DNA from: Prorocentrum cordatum
Lineage: Eukaryota > Sar > Dinophyceae > Prorocentrales > Prorocentraceae
DNA: 32,500 nucleotides
Direction of reading: 5' to 3'
Assembly (NCBI GenBank): GCA_963575745.1
Contig: CAUYUJ010018492.1
Coordinates: 169,275-201,774, forward strand
Part shown: piece by piece, positions 10,591 through 20,124 of the stretch
How positions within the stretch are numbered: the first letter of the stretch is position 1
How the letters are laid out: every line of letters begins with the position of its first letter
Program-made: the position numbers and the translations under genes
The notes under the pieces: model-generated
The model's database searches: none
Seen by the model: only the letters and a program-made list of their open reading frames with translations
Told to the model about the DNA's origin: nothing

Positions 10591-11125
10591 CTTCTTCTTC
10601 GGCGCCTGCGCCTGCGACCGAACTGCAGTCCGCCTGCCGACCGCGTGACATGCCGCCTCGCCGCTGCTCCTTCCTGTTCGGTTCGCCGTGCTCGACGGCT
10701 GGCGGCCGCGCCTGCAGCCGCGACGCGGGGCGTCGGTGGGGGGGGGGGGCGCTTGCGCCGGGCGCCGCTGGAGGGTTGGGAGGTCGACGAACTCGCTCGA
10801 GCACTCGTGGTCCAGGCGCGCCGCAAACTGCCGCGGTAGAACAACAAGGTAGTTGAGCGTGCACTTGCGCGCGATGCATCTTTCACGTCTGCGCGCCGCA
10901 GCGATGCGATTGATGGCCGCGCGCCTGCGCGCGAAGGTAGATGGGCATGTGGGCCGCCGGCTCGAAACAGCGCACTAGTGAACATATGTTGTTGTCCATG
11001 CTCCCCCCCTCCGCTGCGCGCTCGGTGCGCTCGCAGCGCGCGCGCCGTGCGAAATCGCCTGCCACGCCCAAGCTCGTCGCCGTTAAGGAGCGAACAATGG
11101 TGCCCACCCTCGCGGCACTCTTGGC
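10590..11125. other. GC-rich sequence, no gene supported
   Basis: Overlapping open frames exist on both strands, but they are arginine- and alanine-rich products of GC bias. I see no domain, repeat or RNA gene here. Confidence 0.4.
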
Positions 11126-11129
11126 CCTA

Positions 11130-11580
11130 GCATTGCCCGATCGGGGCCGCCTCTGGGGCCTCGGGCCAGACCTTTCGGGGCCTCTGCATGTTGAACATGA
11201 GGTACTTGGTGTGCAGCTCGGGAGCTTGGGGCACCCTCGGCGAGTCGCAGCCCACGTCGCCCGGGAACTCGGGCCCCTCGCCGAGCCTCCCGAGGTGGAA
11301 CAGATCCCTCTTGAAATGCAGGGCCCAGGGATTCGCGCGGCCCCTCGGCGTCGCCGCTGGGGCAAACGCTGGGGCCCAGGAGAACTGCCGGGGCTCCGCG
11401 CTCTCGAAAGCGACCCCTCCAAAGATGGCCGCCTGCTCTCGGACATGCCAGCTGGGTCGGCGATCGAGAGCTCGGCAGTATCTGAGACGTCGTGCCGCGA
11501 GCTCAAAGCTGGGAGGGACAGCCCAGATTTTCTTCCACGCAGCATCCGCGCAGATCGCGGCGACCTCCCACCCCTTCCCC
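11130..11580 (-). pseudogene. Minus-strand block resembling the region after the RT domain of dinoflagellate LINEs
   Basis: A stop-free minus-strand frame of about 150 codons without an early Met reads, from about 11577: GWEVAAICADAAWKKIWAV, then SFELAARRLRYCRALDRRPS, WHVREQAAIFGGVAFESAEP, then RGRANPWALHFKRDLFHLGR, and ELHTKYLMFNMQRP, ending at a stop near 11130. The order 'R-R-x-Y ... W ... FG..FE ... NPW....DL..L' is one I associate, from memory only, with segments downstream of the reverse transcriptase in dinoflagellate non-LTR elements. No catalytic motif is present in the block, so the assignment is tentative. It may belong with the endonuclease remnant at 17100-18246, interrupted by satellites. 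Confidence 0.35.
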
Positions 11581-11736
11581 CCCCCCGTTCAGTTGGCGGT
11601 GGATCGCAATCCTCTGGCGCGGAGCACTGGCATGCCGAACAGCTGATCCTGGTCCGGCGTGAGCGCGCGCGCCTCTGCTCCTTCTCCAGAGACGGCCGCT
11701 CCGATCGCTCAGCTCTGGGAGACGCGGCGCTTGCGA

Positions 11737-12360
11737 TCATGGAAGGGGCAGATTCTCCAGTGCCTTTCCCACCCCCCTCCAGCCAGACCTCATAGCGCAA
11801 CATCGCGCAATATTCTCCTCATTCTTCCTTCCAGAGGTCTGGGCGCGAGCTCCCGAGAATGCCGAAGTGGCCTGGACTTCGAATGCAATCGGGGCCCGAT
11901 GGCAGCGCGGCGCCCTCGTAGATCTCTGCGAGCCTCTTCGACAAAACAAGGGCTCGCGGCCTTTTTCCCACGACTCTGAGCAAGTCCGACTCGGCCGATC
12001 CCCGCGCCCACGTGTCGGCCAGAGGTTTCGACCTTCACCGCGGCGCCGTGAGCATCGGGGACACTGCGCGCGCAAGTCATGTCGTCAGCGCACAGCCGCA
12101 CCCCCCAAGACACAAGTTTTCTGTGCAATCGGGCATCCAGCAATCATTTGGCGCAGGTCCGACGTGGGAAACAGCGGGCGCCCCCGCCCCTTCGTCGGCC
12201 GCTCGAAGGCGACCCCGGACTTCGAGGCTGCATCTGGGCCCCCCGCGAAGCAGCCCACGCCAATGACAAAGGTGCCGCACCCGTCGTGGGCATTCACGAC
12301 GCATGCTGCGCAGCAATGTCTAGTCAATGTGATATGCGCGTTCTCTTGTCGGTACATATG
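11737..12360 (-). pseudogene. Minus-strand coding-like blocks with frame changes and in-frame TGA
   Basis: Several protein-like segments follow one another on the minus strand in different frames: HDGCGTFVIGVGCFAGGPDA (about 12300), VRLCADDMTCARSVPDAHGA (about 12080), and TWARGSAESDLLRVVGKRPR continuing to SRPDLWKEE (about 12030-11825). The last meets TGA at 11819-11821 and continues in frame with GEYCAMLRYEVWLEGG. The xADD string could be read as an RT catalytic box, but the surrounding sequence does not support this. I do not recognise a family. Frame switching fits either a decayed gene or a multi-exon gene with short introns. Confidence 0.3.
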
Positions 12361-12399
12361 AAACGCCGTCTGGTCAGATGCCCGTGCGAAGCGCTGGCG

Positions 12400-13330
12400 A
12401 CAACATTCGTCATGTCGTGCTTGGTCGCAATGTGATCCACGTCGGCCGCGCGGAGTCGCCGCGGCGGCGCGTCGCCCGCCGCCGGCGCGCCCGTTCGGGG
12501 GCGACCCTCCACATATCCATGATCCTCGCGCGGTAGGTCAAGATCGTCTCGTAGCTGGCGCGCCGCCACCCACGCCTCGCCAAAGCTGCAGAGCCCGCGT
12601 AGCAATCTGGTTCCACGCGCGCGAGGCTTCTGACACAGCTTGCGCCCTGGTACGTCTGGGATAAGTTTCACCGCGCATTCAATCGTTGATGCTGCCGTAC
12701 TCCCGCTAGCTGAGCAACAGGAAACTCTTGCAACATTGGCCCCATCACTGGCATGCGTTCTTCTACGGGATTTTCTTGCTGAGCACGACACGACGTCAAA
12801 AGGCGCCATATCTCCGCCAGCATTGACCAGCTTGGAGAAGCTCGCCTGCGATATCCTCGGGATAACTTCTCCACTCGCATGTGCAAATCGCGGTTAGCTT
12901 CTTCTCAATGCTCCATATCGGGGTAAAATGGGTCGTCGCGCTCCGATGCCTGCTGCGTGAAATGTTGCTGGTCCACAAACACGTCGCCTCGAGTCCCCCC
13001 CCCCCCAGGTAGTGCCCGGTCCTCTTCCCATACTTGTAGATCGGGATGGGGGCCAGGTAGCACATTGTGGTTTGTCTCGCGTAACGCCAGTCCAGTACCT
13101 GCCATCTCAAAGCACGCGCGCCATGCCACGTCCTCGCGATGCGTTCGCAACGCCGTCGCAAACTGATCAGTGAGATCTGCGATGCATATTTAGCTTGGGC
13201 ATACTGCTGAATGACTGTCACCATTCTTCCCATGCCAATTTCAGCGTGTGTGGGCGCATCCAGGCAGCCGCTTCATTGTACTCGTCGTCTCGTAGTCGTT
13301 GATACAGTGACACGTCGACCTTTGAGAGAG
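12400..13330 (-). pseudogene. Minus-strand coding-like blocks, possible multi-exon or decayed gene
   Basis: From about 13320 the minus strand reads KVDVSLYQRLRDDEYNEAAA followed by WMRPHTLKLAWEEW and a TGA. About 50 nt further on, another frame opens with ADLTDQFATALRTHREDVAW, FEMAGTGLALRETNHNVLPG, PHPDLQVWEEDRALPG and DQQHFTQQASERDDPFYPDM. It meets TGA at 12905-12907 and continues in frame with EEANRDLHMRVEKLSRG. A spliced intron between the first two blocks is possible, but I could not find a GT-AG pair giving the right phase. Further minus frames near 12600-12450 (for example ASYETILTYRARIMDMW) are plausible but weak. Family unknown. Confidence 0.3.
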
Positions 13331-13659
13331 CGCGTTTCACGGGCGCTTGCCTTGGGAACATTCGGCGGCGCGTTTCGAACTGGGGGGTGGGCCTCCCCCC
13401 AGCACTCGGCGCCGTCGATCAGAAACAGGGGGGCCCCCCTCCCCCCTAACCCCCGGGGGTTGGGGGAAGGGCCCCCCCTCCCGAAATCCCCCCCAGCGCC
13501 GGCGCCGGCGCTGGCGGCCGCCAGCAGCGCCGACGGCAGGACCCCCCCCTCCCCCGCGCCAGCGCCGACGGCGGGCGCGCAGCGACGATGGCCAGAGAGG
13601 GCCCAGAGGCCGCAGAGGGAAAACACAAATCGCCACATCGAGCCCTCGCCCCCCGGAAA

Positions 13660-13800
13660 CCACCGAGAGGCCCTTCGGGAAGTCCACGATGCTTCACACA
13701 TGCTCCTCAAACGACCCCGAGACCTTTCTGACGAGACCTCAAGAGGCATCCATGAGAACTCTGACCCAAAGCCAAAACACAGTGGCGGAAAGAGCCGACG
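13660..13800 (+). repeat. Left flank copy bordering the CCACCA array
   Basis: AGACCTCAAGAGGCATCCAT and GAACTCTGACCCAAAGCCAA, then ACACAGTGGCGG, lie just before the microsatellite. A diverged copy lies at 14950-15095 just after it. Confidence 0.65.
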
Positions 13801-13801
13801 G

Positions 13802-14945
13802 CCACACCACCACCACCACCACCGCCACCACCACCACCACAAACCACCACACCATTACCAGCACCACCGCAACCCACCACCACCACCACCACAACCACCA
13901 CCATCACCACAAACCACTACACCACCACCACCAAAAACGCCACCACCACCAGCACCACCAGAACCCACCAGAACCCACCACAGCCACCACAAACCACCAC
14001 AGCATTACCAGCACCACCGCCACCACCAATACCAGAATCACCACCTCAACGCACCACCACCACCACAACCAACCACCACACCACCACCACAACCACCACC
14101 ACTACCACAACTACCACCTACCACCCACCACCCACCACCACCACCACCAGCACCGCTACCAGCAGCACTACCACCACCACCACCAATACCACAGCCCACT
14201 ACCACCACCACCACCACAAACCACCACCACCACCACCGCCACCAACAATACCACCACCACCACCACCTCAACCCACCACCACCACCACTAACCACCACAC
14301 AACCACCACCACCACCACCACCACCACCACCACCACCACAAAACCACTATAGTCACCACCACCACAATACCTCACCACCACCACCATTACCACAACAACC
14401 CACCACCACTACCACCACCACCACCACCACAATCGACCACACCACCACCACCACCGCCACAACCATCACCACTTCCAGCAGCGCAACTCACCACCACCAC
14501 CACAAACCACCGCACCACCACCACCACCGCCGACACGACCACCACCACCAGCAACACCTCCACCATCCACCGCCACCACCACCACGGCCACCACAACCAT
14601 CACAGATCACCACACCACCACCACCAAAAACGCCACCCTCACCACCACCACCGCCACAACCGTCACCACCACAACCCACCACCACCACAACCAGTACCAC
14701 CAACACAACCACCACGACCAACCACCACACCACCACCGCCACGACAACCCACCACCATAACCCACCACCACCACCACCACCACAACTACCACCAGAAACC
14801 ACCGCACCACCACCACCGCCACCACCACCACAACCACCACAACCCTCTACCACAACCACCACAACAACCACCACAACCACCACCAACCACCACACCACCA
14901 CCACCACCGCCACAACCACCACCACCACCACAGCCCACCACCAAC
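13802..14945 (+). repeat. CCACCA-type trinucleotide array (about 1.1 kb)
   Basis: Nearly continuous CCACCA with ACC, ACA and CAAC interruptions. A 688-codon plus-strand frame (13211-15277) and complementary minus frames pass through it, but only as T/H/P or W/V/G repeats with no domain at either end. I treat these as repeat artefacts. The tract is pyrimidine- and A-rich on one strand, with very few G. Confidence 0.95.
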
Positions 14946-14949
14946 ACCA

Positions 14950-15095
14950 CCTCAGAGAGGCCCCAAGAGACGCCCAAAAGGCGCCCAGGAGGCTTCACAA
15001 ATGTCCTTCAGAGGCCCCCGAGAGCCCTCCGACGAGATCCCAAGAGACATCCATTAGGACTCTGACCCAAAATCAAGGCACGGTGGCGGAGCGTC
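14950..15095 (+). repeat. Right flank copy bordering the CCACCA array
   Basis: GAGATCCCAAGAGACATCCA, then GGACTCTGACCCAAAATCAA and GCACGGTGGCGG, match the left flank at 13660-13800 in direct orientation. The array therefore sits between two copies of one sequence, or grew inside a tandem pair. Confidence 0.65.
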
Positions 15096-15254
15096 GTCAT
15101 CGTCGTCTCCGTCGTCCTCGTCGACGCTCCCCGCCGCCGCCGCCCGCCCGCCGAAGGCGCCGGTGCCAGCCCAGAAAAAAAAATCGTCGTCCCCGCCGCC
15201 GCCGCCAGCCGCCGCCGACGCAGGCGCCGGCCCGAGGAGAGGGAGAAAAAAAAA

Positions 15255-15350
15255 TAGGGGAGGGGGGGGGGATTTGAACCCCCCCCCTTCCGTCACGGGA
15301 GGGATGGGGGAAGGGGGGGTACGGTTTCCCCCCCCCCCTCCAAGCGACCA
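15255..15350. repeat. G and C homopolymer cluster
   Basis: G8-9 then C8-9 runs around GATTTGAAC, and again GGGGGGG then CCCCCCCC around TACGGTTT. The arrangement is similar to 8117-8245. Confidence 0.6.
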
Positions 15351-15489
15351 CAAAACGCGCTCTTTACGACCTCTTGTCGAAAGATTTGTGCCTCCCCTTC
15401 GTTCTTCATTGCGCTGCCCAACATGGAAAAACCCATGCGATATCAAGTGCCTGACAGGTCATCTGGTAGTCCAGTTCGGCCACGCAAAC

Positions 15490-15577
15490 CATGTGATCCA
15501 ACATCGCTACACTGATGTCGGGCGTGTCCCCTATAGGGGGATTTTCGACGAAACAAATACCCCAAAAATACCCCAGA
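15490..15577. repeat. Inverted repeat arm (partner at 17075-17155)
   Basis: The reverse complement of this segment (GTATTTGTTTCGTCGAAAAT, CCCCCTATAGGGG, CCGACAT) matches 17090-17140 (ATTTGTCGTCGAAAATCCCC, TCTAGGGGGACA, CCGACAT). It includes a perfect CCCCTATAGGGG palindrome at 15528-15539. The inverted 73-bp satellite and the hexamer array lie between the arms. Confidence 0.55.
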
Positions 15578-15629
15578 AAAAATCCAACAATACTCAACAA
15601 ATAGTCCCCATACTATTGTTGGATTTTTT
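15577..15629. repeat. Perfect 16-bp stem hairpin
   Basis: AAAAAATCCAACAATA (15577-15592) pairs perfectly with TATTGTTGGATTTTTT (15614-15629) across a 21-nt loop containing AGTCCCCATA. The pairing extends imperfectly outwards. A related string, GTCCCCATACTATGTTTGGA, occurs at about 21540. Confidence 0.85.
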
Positions 15630-15734
15630 GGTGTTATTACCTAACAGCGAAGACTGATAGGTTTCTAGTGGTGTCAAAAGAGAGCATCTGATGACTCAGA
15701 AGGGAGGTCTGGGCGGCATCCGGACAGCAAGGGC

Positions 15735-16160
15735 CGGGCTCAAGGCTGGGCTCGTTTTAAGCAAACAGTCACACACTTCGTGCTCTTCGACCTCCCAGAA
15801 CTCCATTCCCGGGCCACATATTGAATGCCCGAAGCCAACTGTAGGCCACTTCGTGCTCTACGACTTCGCGGAACTCCATCATTCCCGGGCCACATTTTGG
15901 ATGCTCGGAGCCAACTGTAGGCCACTTCGTGCTCTTCGACTTCCCAGAATTCTATTCCCGAGCCACATTTTGGATGCTCGGAGCCAACTGTAGGCCACTT
16001 CGTGTTCTTCGACTTCCCAGATCTCCATTCCCGGGCGACATTTTGGATGCCCGGAGCCAACTGTAGACCACTTCGTGGTCTTCGAGTTCCCAGAACTCCA
16101 TTCCTGGGCATGATTTTGAATGCCCGGAGCCAACTGTAGGCCACTTCGTGGTCTTCGAGT
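15735..16160 (-). repeat. 73-bp satellite C73, inverted array
   Basis: Unit junctions (AGAACTCCATTCCCGGGCCA and variants) start at 15797, 15870, 15946, 16019 and 16092. Spacing is 73 bp except one 76-bp unit with a three-base CAT insertion. The entry sequence GTTTTAAGCAAACAGTCACA (15754-15773) is the reverse complement of the exit sequence of the direct array near 6210-6225. The inverted copy therefore includes flank and was moved as a block. Confidence 0.92.
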
Positions 16161-16925
16161 AGGCAGGCTGAGGCTGAGGCTGAAGCCTGAGGCAGGCTGA
16201 GGCTGAGGCTGAGGCAGGCAGGCTGAGGCTGAGGCAGGCTGAGGCTGAGGCGAGGCTGAAGGCAGCTGAGGCCGAGGCTGCAGGCTGAGGCAGGCTGAGG
16301 CTGAGGAGGCTGAGGCTGAGGCTGAGGCTGAGGCTGAGGCTGAGGCAGGCTGAGGCTGAGGCCGAGGCTGAAGGCAGACTGAGGCTGAGGCTGAAGCAGG
16401 CTGAGGCTGAGGCTGAGGCTGAGGCTGAGGCTGAGGCAGGCTGATGCTGAGGCAGGCTGAGGCTGAGGCTGAGGCTGATGCAGGCTGAGGCTGAGGCAGG
16501 CTGAGGCTGAGGCCGAGGCTGAAGGCAGACTGAGGCTGAGGCTGAAGCAGGCTGAGGCTGAGGCTGAGGCAGGCTGAGGCTGAGGCTGAGGCAGGCTGAT
16601 GCTGAGGCAGGCTGAGGCTGAGGCTGAGGCTGATGCAGGCTGAGGCTGAGGCAGGCTGAGGCTGAGGCCGAGGCTGAAGGCAGACTGAGGCTGAGGCTGA
16701 AGCAGGCTGAGGCTGAGGCTGAGGCAGGCTGAGGCTGAGGCTGAGGCAGGCTGAGGCTGAGGCAGGCTGAGGCTGAGGCTGAGGCTGATGCAGGCTGAGG
16801 CTGAGGCAGGCTGAGGCTGAGGCCGAGGCTGAAGGCAGACTGAGGCTGAGGCTGAAGGCTGAGGCTGAGGCTGAGGCTGAGGCAGGCTGAGGCTGAGGCT
16901 GAGGCAGGCTGAGGCTGAGGCTGTG
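16160..16925 (+). repeat. GAGGCT hexamer array with a 155-bp higher-order repeat
   Basis: GAGGCT and GAGGCAGGCT units are organised into larger blocks. The marker GCCGAGGCTGAAGGCAGACT starts at 16361, 16512, 16667 and 16822, giving spacings of 151, 155 and 155 bp. Since 6 and most variants are compatible with an open frame, a 405-codon minus frame (S/L/P/Q-rich) results, with no domain. Confidence 0.93.
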
Positions 16926-17074
16926 ACTGCGACTGCCGTTGCCACTGCGACTTTCATCGCGAATGCGACTGCGACTGCGAGAACAGCAGAATTCTACAAC
17001 TGGATTCTCATGTGAATCTTAAGGGGAATGCTTACAGATATGCTCCTACACATCGCTGTTAGGTTGCTTTGCCG

Positions 17075-17155
17075 GGATAATGTTTGGTGTATTTATTTTA
17101 TTTGTCGTCGAAAATCCCCCTCTAGGGGGACAGGTCCGACATAACGCTACACTCG
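17075..17155. repeat. Inverted repeat arm (partner at 15490-15577)
   Basis: This matches the reverse complement of 15490-15577 as described there. It overlaps the 3' end of the minus-strand endonuclease remnant. Confidence 0.55.
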
Positions 17156-18246
17156 GTACGGCTCGAACTCGTCGCGTGAGATTGTACGCTATCGCGCAGC
17201 GTTGTACTCTCGACAACCACGGTGCCGAGACCGCCAGGTGGTCAACGTAGCTGGAGCTCTTGTGTCCGTGATATGTACGTCGTCCCACCTGTAGGGGACC
17301 GCGCTCTACACACCGACGTTTTCGTGCGGCCCTGCACGGATACTTGCGCAAGAAAGCGGAGCCTGGTGTATACGGGTCCCTGGTGTATACATGTTCCAGA
17401 ATGTTTCCTGGGAAAGCGGGGAAACAAATATACACTACACCACCCCGACGTCGTCCCCGACCCTCAAAAAGTCCTGGGATTGGAAGACGGCCCGCCACTG
17501 GTAACGTATAGGCTGCAATGTCCGAACATGGGAATCAGCTCGTCACGGTAGCCACACCGCTGCCCTCCGACCACTCTCTGCAGGCCGTACCCGCCGCGTG
17601 CTCCCGGCTGCGCGGGCACGGGCCCAACGCCGGTGCACGATCTCCTGCGCCAGGCCTTCGCACGACTGGGGGCCCATGCCGTCGTCGAGGTCCGTCGAGG
17701 CGATCACCGTGCTTCTGCTCGGAGTGCCAGCCGTGATGTTCGCCAGAGATTATGTGCGGCGTCTCGCGTCGTAACGCGGGATGCTTCTCGCCTCGGAGCA
17801 CCTCGGGGGGAAGTGGCTGACAACCAGCGCGAGATCGAACTGTGATGAATTGACACGCACTGGCCCAAGCCGTCCATGAAGGGAACCCGGCACAGGCCAG
17901 AAATAGGAGAGGTGAGATCGTCGGAAACGCCGCCGATGTAGCCAAATCTCCACTCCACATCTTTTGTTGGCGCGGCTCCCGCGCGCCCCGCTCCAGCCGA
18001 ACTTCAGCATGAGAAAGTCTGCTGCATATGTAGCTCATGGTACGTCGGGCTCTCCCTGTTCTTCTTCGAAGAGGTGCAAGACAGGAGGACAATATATGCA
18101 AACTTCACCTGCTGAGCTACCCCCAGTCTTCTGTCATAGTCGGAAAGAGACATGGGGTTCCATTGCACAATCTTCATGTGGGGGGGCACGCATAGCAGCG
18201 CCGAGAGGAGGTTGAATGCTGCGAGGAGATACGATCTGGCCCTCAT
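17100..18246 (-). pseudogene. Decayed AP-endonuclease (EEP) domain of a LINE, minus strand
   Basis: Minus-strand pieces follow the order of the endonuclease of non-LTR retrotransposons but lie in several frames. From about 18177: MKIVQWNPMSLSDYDRRLGV and FAYIVLLSCT (opening strand with the N of QWN and the position of the usual 'LQET'). From 18010: KRCGVEIWLHRRRFRRSHLS and VPGSLHGRLGPVRV, then DLALVVSHFPP. Near 17700-17677: STDLDDGMG, at the usual GDFN position. Near 17250-17233: SYVDHLAVSAPW, with the terminal D-H. The catalytic Glu of LQE is not visible (LSCT instead), so the domain is inactive or the frame is broken there. No reverse transcriptase follows directly; satellites begin at 16925. 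The family differs from the LINE at 25.3 kb. Confidence 0.5.
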
Positions 18247-18274
18247 GCCCCAGAACCTCGGGCCAGGACTTTAG

Positions 18275-18475
18275 CATCGTCATAATCATGAGCATGCTTA
18301 CGATCATCACCACGAGCATCATCGCCCACAACAAGATGATCACCATCACAAGCATCATCACCACAACACAACCATCAGTACCATCGTCACCACCACTATC
18401 ATCGTCACCAACATAATCTGCATCACCATCATCACGGCCATCATCACCCCAAACCCCATCATCGCAGTATCCTTC
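18275..18475. repeat. Short CAT/ATC microsatellite
   Basis: Imperfect CATCATCACC and ATCATCACCAC units, resembling the long array at 8278-9485. Confidence 0.85.
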
Positions 18476-18537
18476 CTCCTCTTCCTGCTGAGTCCCGATG
18501 CCCAGACGGCATTGGTGTGCTCCGCACGCTGCCGCTT

Positions 18538-18570
18538 CCCCCAGGGCTGGCCAACAGCCAGCCCTGGGGG
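18538..18570. repeat. Perfect 14-bp stem, 5-nt loop hairpin
   Basis: CCCCCAGGGCTGGC (18538-18551) and GCCAGCCCTGGGGG (18557-18570) pair completely around CAACA. AGTATAACATAAAAGG follows at once. It could act as an RNA stem-loop if transcribed; there is no gene context to say more. Confidence 0.85.
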
Positions 18571-18639
18571 AGTATAACATAAAAGGAGTAAAACGACATG
18601 CCAAAGTACACAAGCAGGGAGGAGGGGAAGACAGGAGAG

Positions 18640-18870
18640 GCATCCTGCCTCCTCCTCCTCCCCCTCCTCTTCCTCCTCCCCCTCCTCCTCCTACTCCTCG
18701 TCGTCCTGCCTCGCTGCTACAAGCGCCCTTGCCGCCCCCCTTTCACCCACCCACCCACACACAACACAACGCAACACAACACAACGCAACACACAACACA
18801 CCACACCACACCACAACACAACACAACACAGCACAGCACAGCACAACACCACACACACACACACACTAGG
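18640..18870. repeat. CCT array followed by CACAA/ACACA array
   Basis: CCTCCT runs (about 18643-18710) are followed by CAACA and CACAA repeats (about 18750-18865), ending in (CA)n. Confidence 0.9.
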
Positions 18871-18939
18871 ACGGCCTCGCACTCCAGCAGCACCTCGCAG
18901 CCCACGGAGTAGTGCCTGCGGGCGCCGCGCAGAAGAGGG

Positions 18940-19250
18940 GGAGAGGGGGCGGGGGAGGCGGAAGAGGAGGAGGGGGAGGAGGAGGAGGAGGAGGAGGAGG
19001 AGGAGGAGGAGGAGGAGGAGGAGGAGGAGATGGAGGAGTGAGGAAGGAGGAGGGAGGAGGGAGAAGGAGGGAGGAGGGAGGAGGGAGGAGGGAGTGGGGA
19101 GGAGGGGAGGAGGGGAGGAGGGAGGACGCCCCCCCCCTCCTCTCTGAGGGAGGAAGGGCTGCATGACGAAAACGGGTCCAAGACGGGTGAGGAGGACGAG
19201 GAGGCGGAGGAGAGGATGAGGAGGAGGAGGAGGAGGAGGAGAAGATGGTG
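18940..19250. repeat. GGA/GAGGAGG purine array
   Basis: The almost pure purine tract is broken by CGCCCCCCCCCTCC near 19125-19140. It is complementary to the CCT array 250 bp upstream, so the two could pair as a long hairpin or form triplex structures. Confidence 0.92.
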
Positions 19251-20120
19251 TGGCTGCGTTCGGAGAACCCTATAGCCATCAACAATCAACAATCAGGAGG
19301 AGACGGCCTGATGTAAGAAACGGAAAGCGCCTGGGAGCCGCTTCACTACATCACAACGCATGAACCCGATACATCTGCGCGCCAAACTAACATCTTGACT
19401 GCCACACCACTCATCCGGACTTTTCGCTAGATCAACCCGGCGTCATTGCTGCGGTGGGAAAGACAAAACTGATATCCCCGATCGTCTGCAACGACAACTT
19501 CTGAAACCCTTGTCGCTCACTCTCCCATGGCTCCTCCAAAGCCTGTTTGTTGGAATGCCATCGCACCACAATAGTTAAAAGTTAATACATATGACCAATA
19601 CGAAGGCGACCATCAAGTGGGACATGAAGATCTGATAAGTTCTGCGTTCCACCTGGCATCGCACCTGCGTCGCGTAAGCTTAACAGGCTTGCTCTCACAG
19701 CCTAGGCCTAGGCCAAAGAAGCTGTAGTGTAATATGAATTGTTTGCGCCGTCCTCGAACTCAAAGCCGCGCGCTGGCTCAAATGCCAAACTGGGGCACAC
19801 CACAAACACGATGAAAAAATGGCACGGTTGATGAAGGCACATCGAACAGCTATCGAACTCGCCGGGGACGATGGGGTATGCTTAACTCCGGTAGCTGCGG
19901 AAGTAGCTGGGAAGGTTTGAGCCCGAACGTCCTGGTCCACCTGCCCTCTGGCGCTCACCCACGTGATCCTGAACGACTTATCATGCGGCGCCTCTTTCGC
20001 AGCAGGCCAAGTTTTCGAGATGGGCCAAATTTTTCACAGCAGGCCAGATTTTCAAGATGTGACTCGTCATCCGCTTGATGCGGCCCTGTTGCAAGGCCCG
20101 TTCGTATACTAACGGAGCCG
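19251..20120. other. Mostly unique sequence, no gene supported
   Basis: GC content is moderate. A 37-bp direct repeat (AGCAGGCCAAGTTTTCGAGATG-type) starts at 20001 and 20038. Short frames exist on both strands, but none looks like a domain. Confidence 0.4.
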
Positions 20121-20124
20121 CCGA

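Noticed and set aside
12060-12120. CADDM as an RT catalytic box on the minus strand
   Set aside because: The neighbouring residues do not match RT motifs B or the segment after C, and the frame is short.
13211-15277. 688-codon plus-strand open frame
   Set aside because: It is driven by the CCACCA array; both ends lack domains and the minus strand is open as well.
15740-16957. 405-codon minus-strand open frame (S/L/P/Q-rich)
   Set aside because: It is a translation of the GAGGCT hexamer array and of the inverted C73 satellite.
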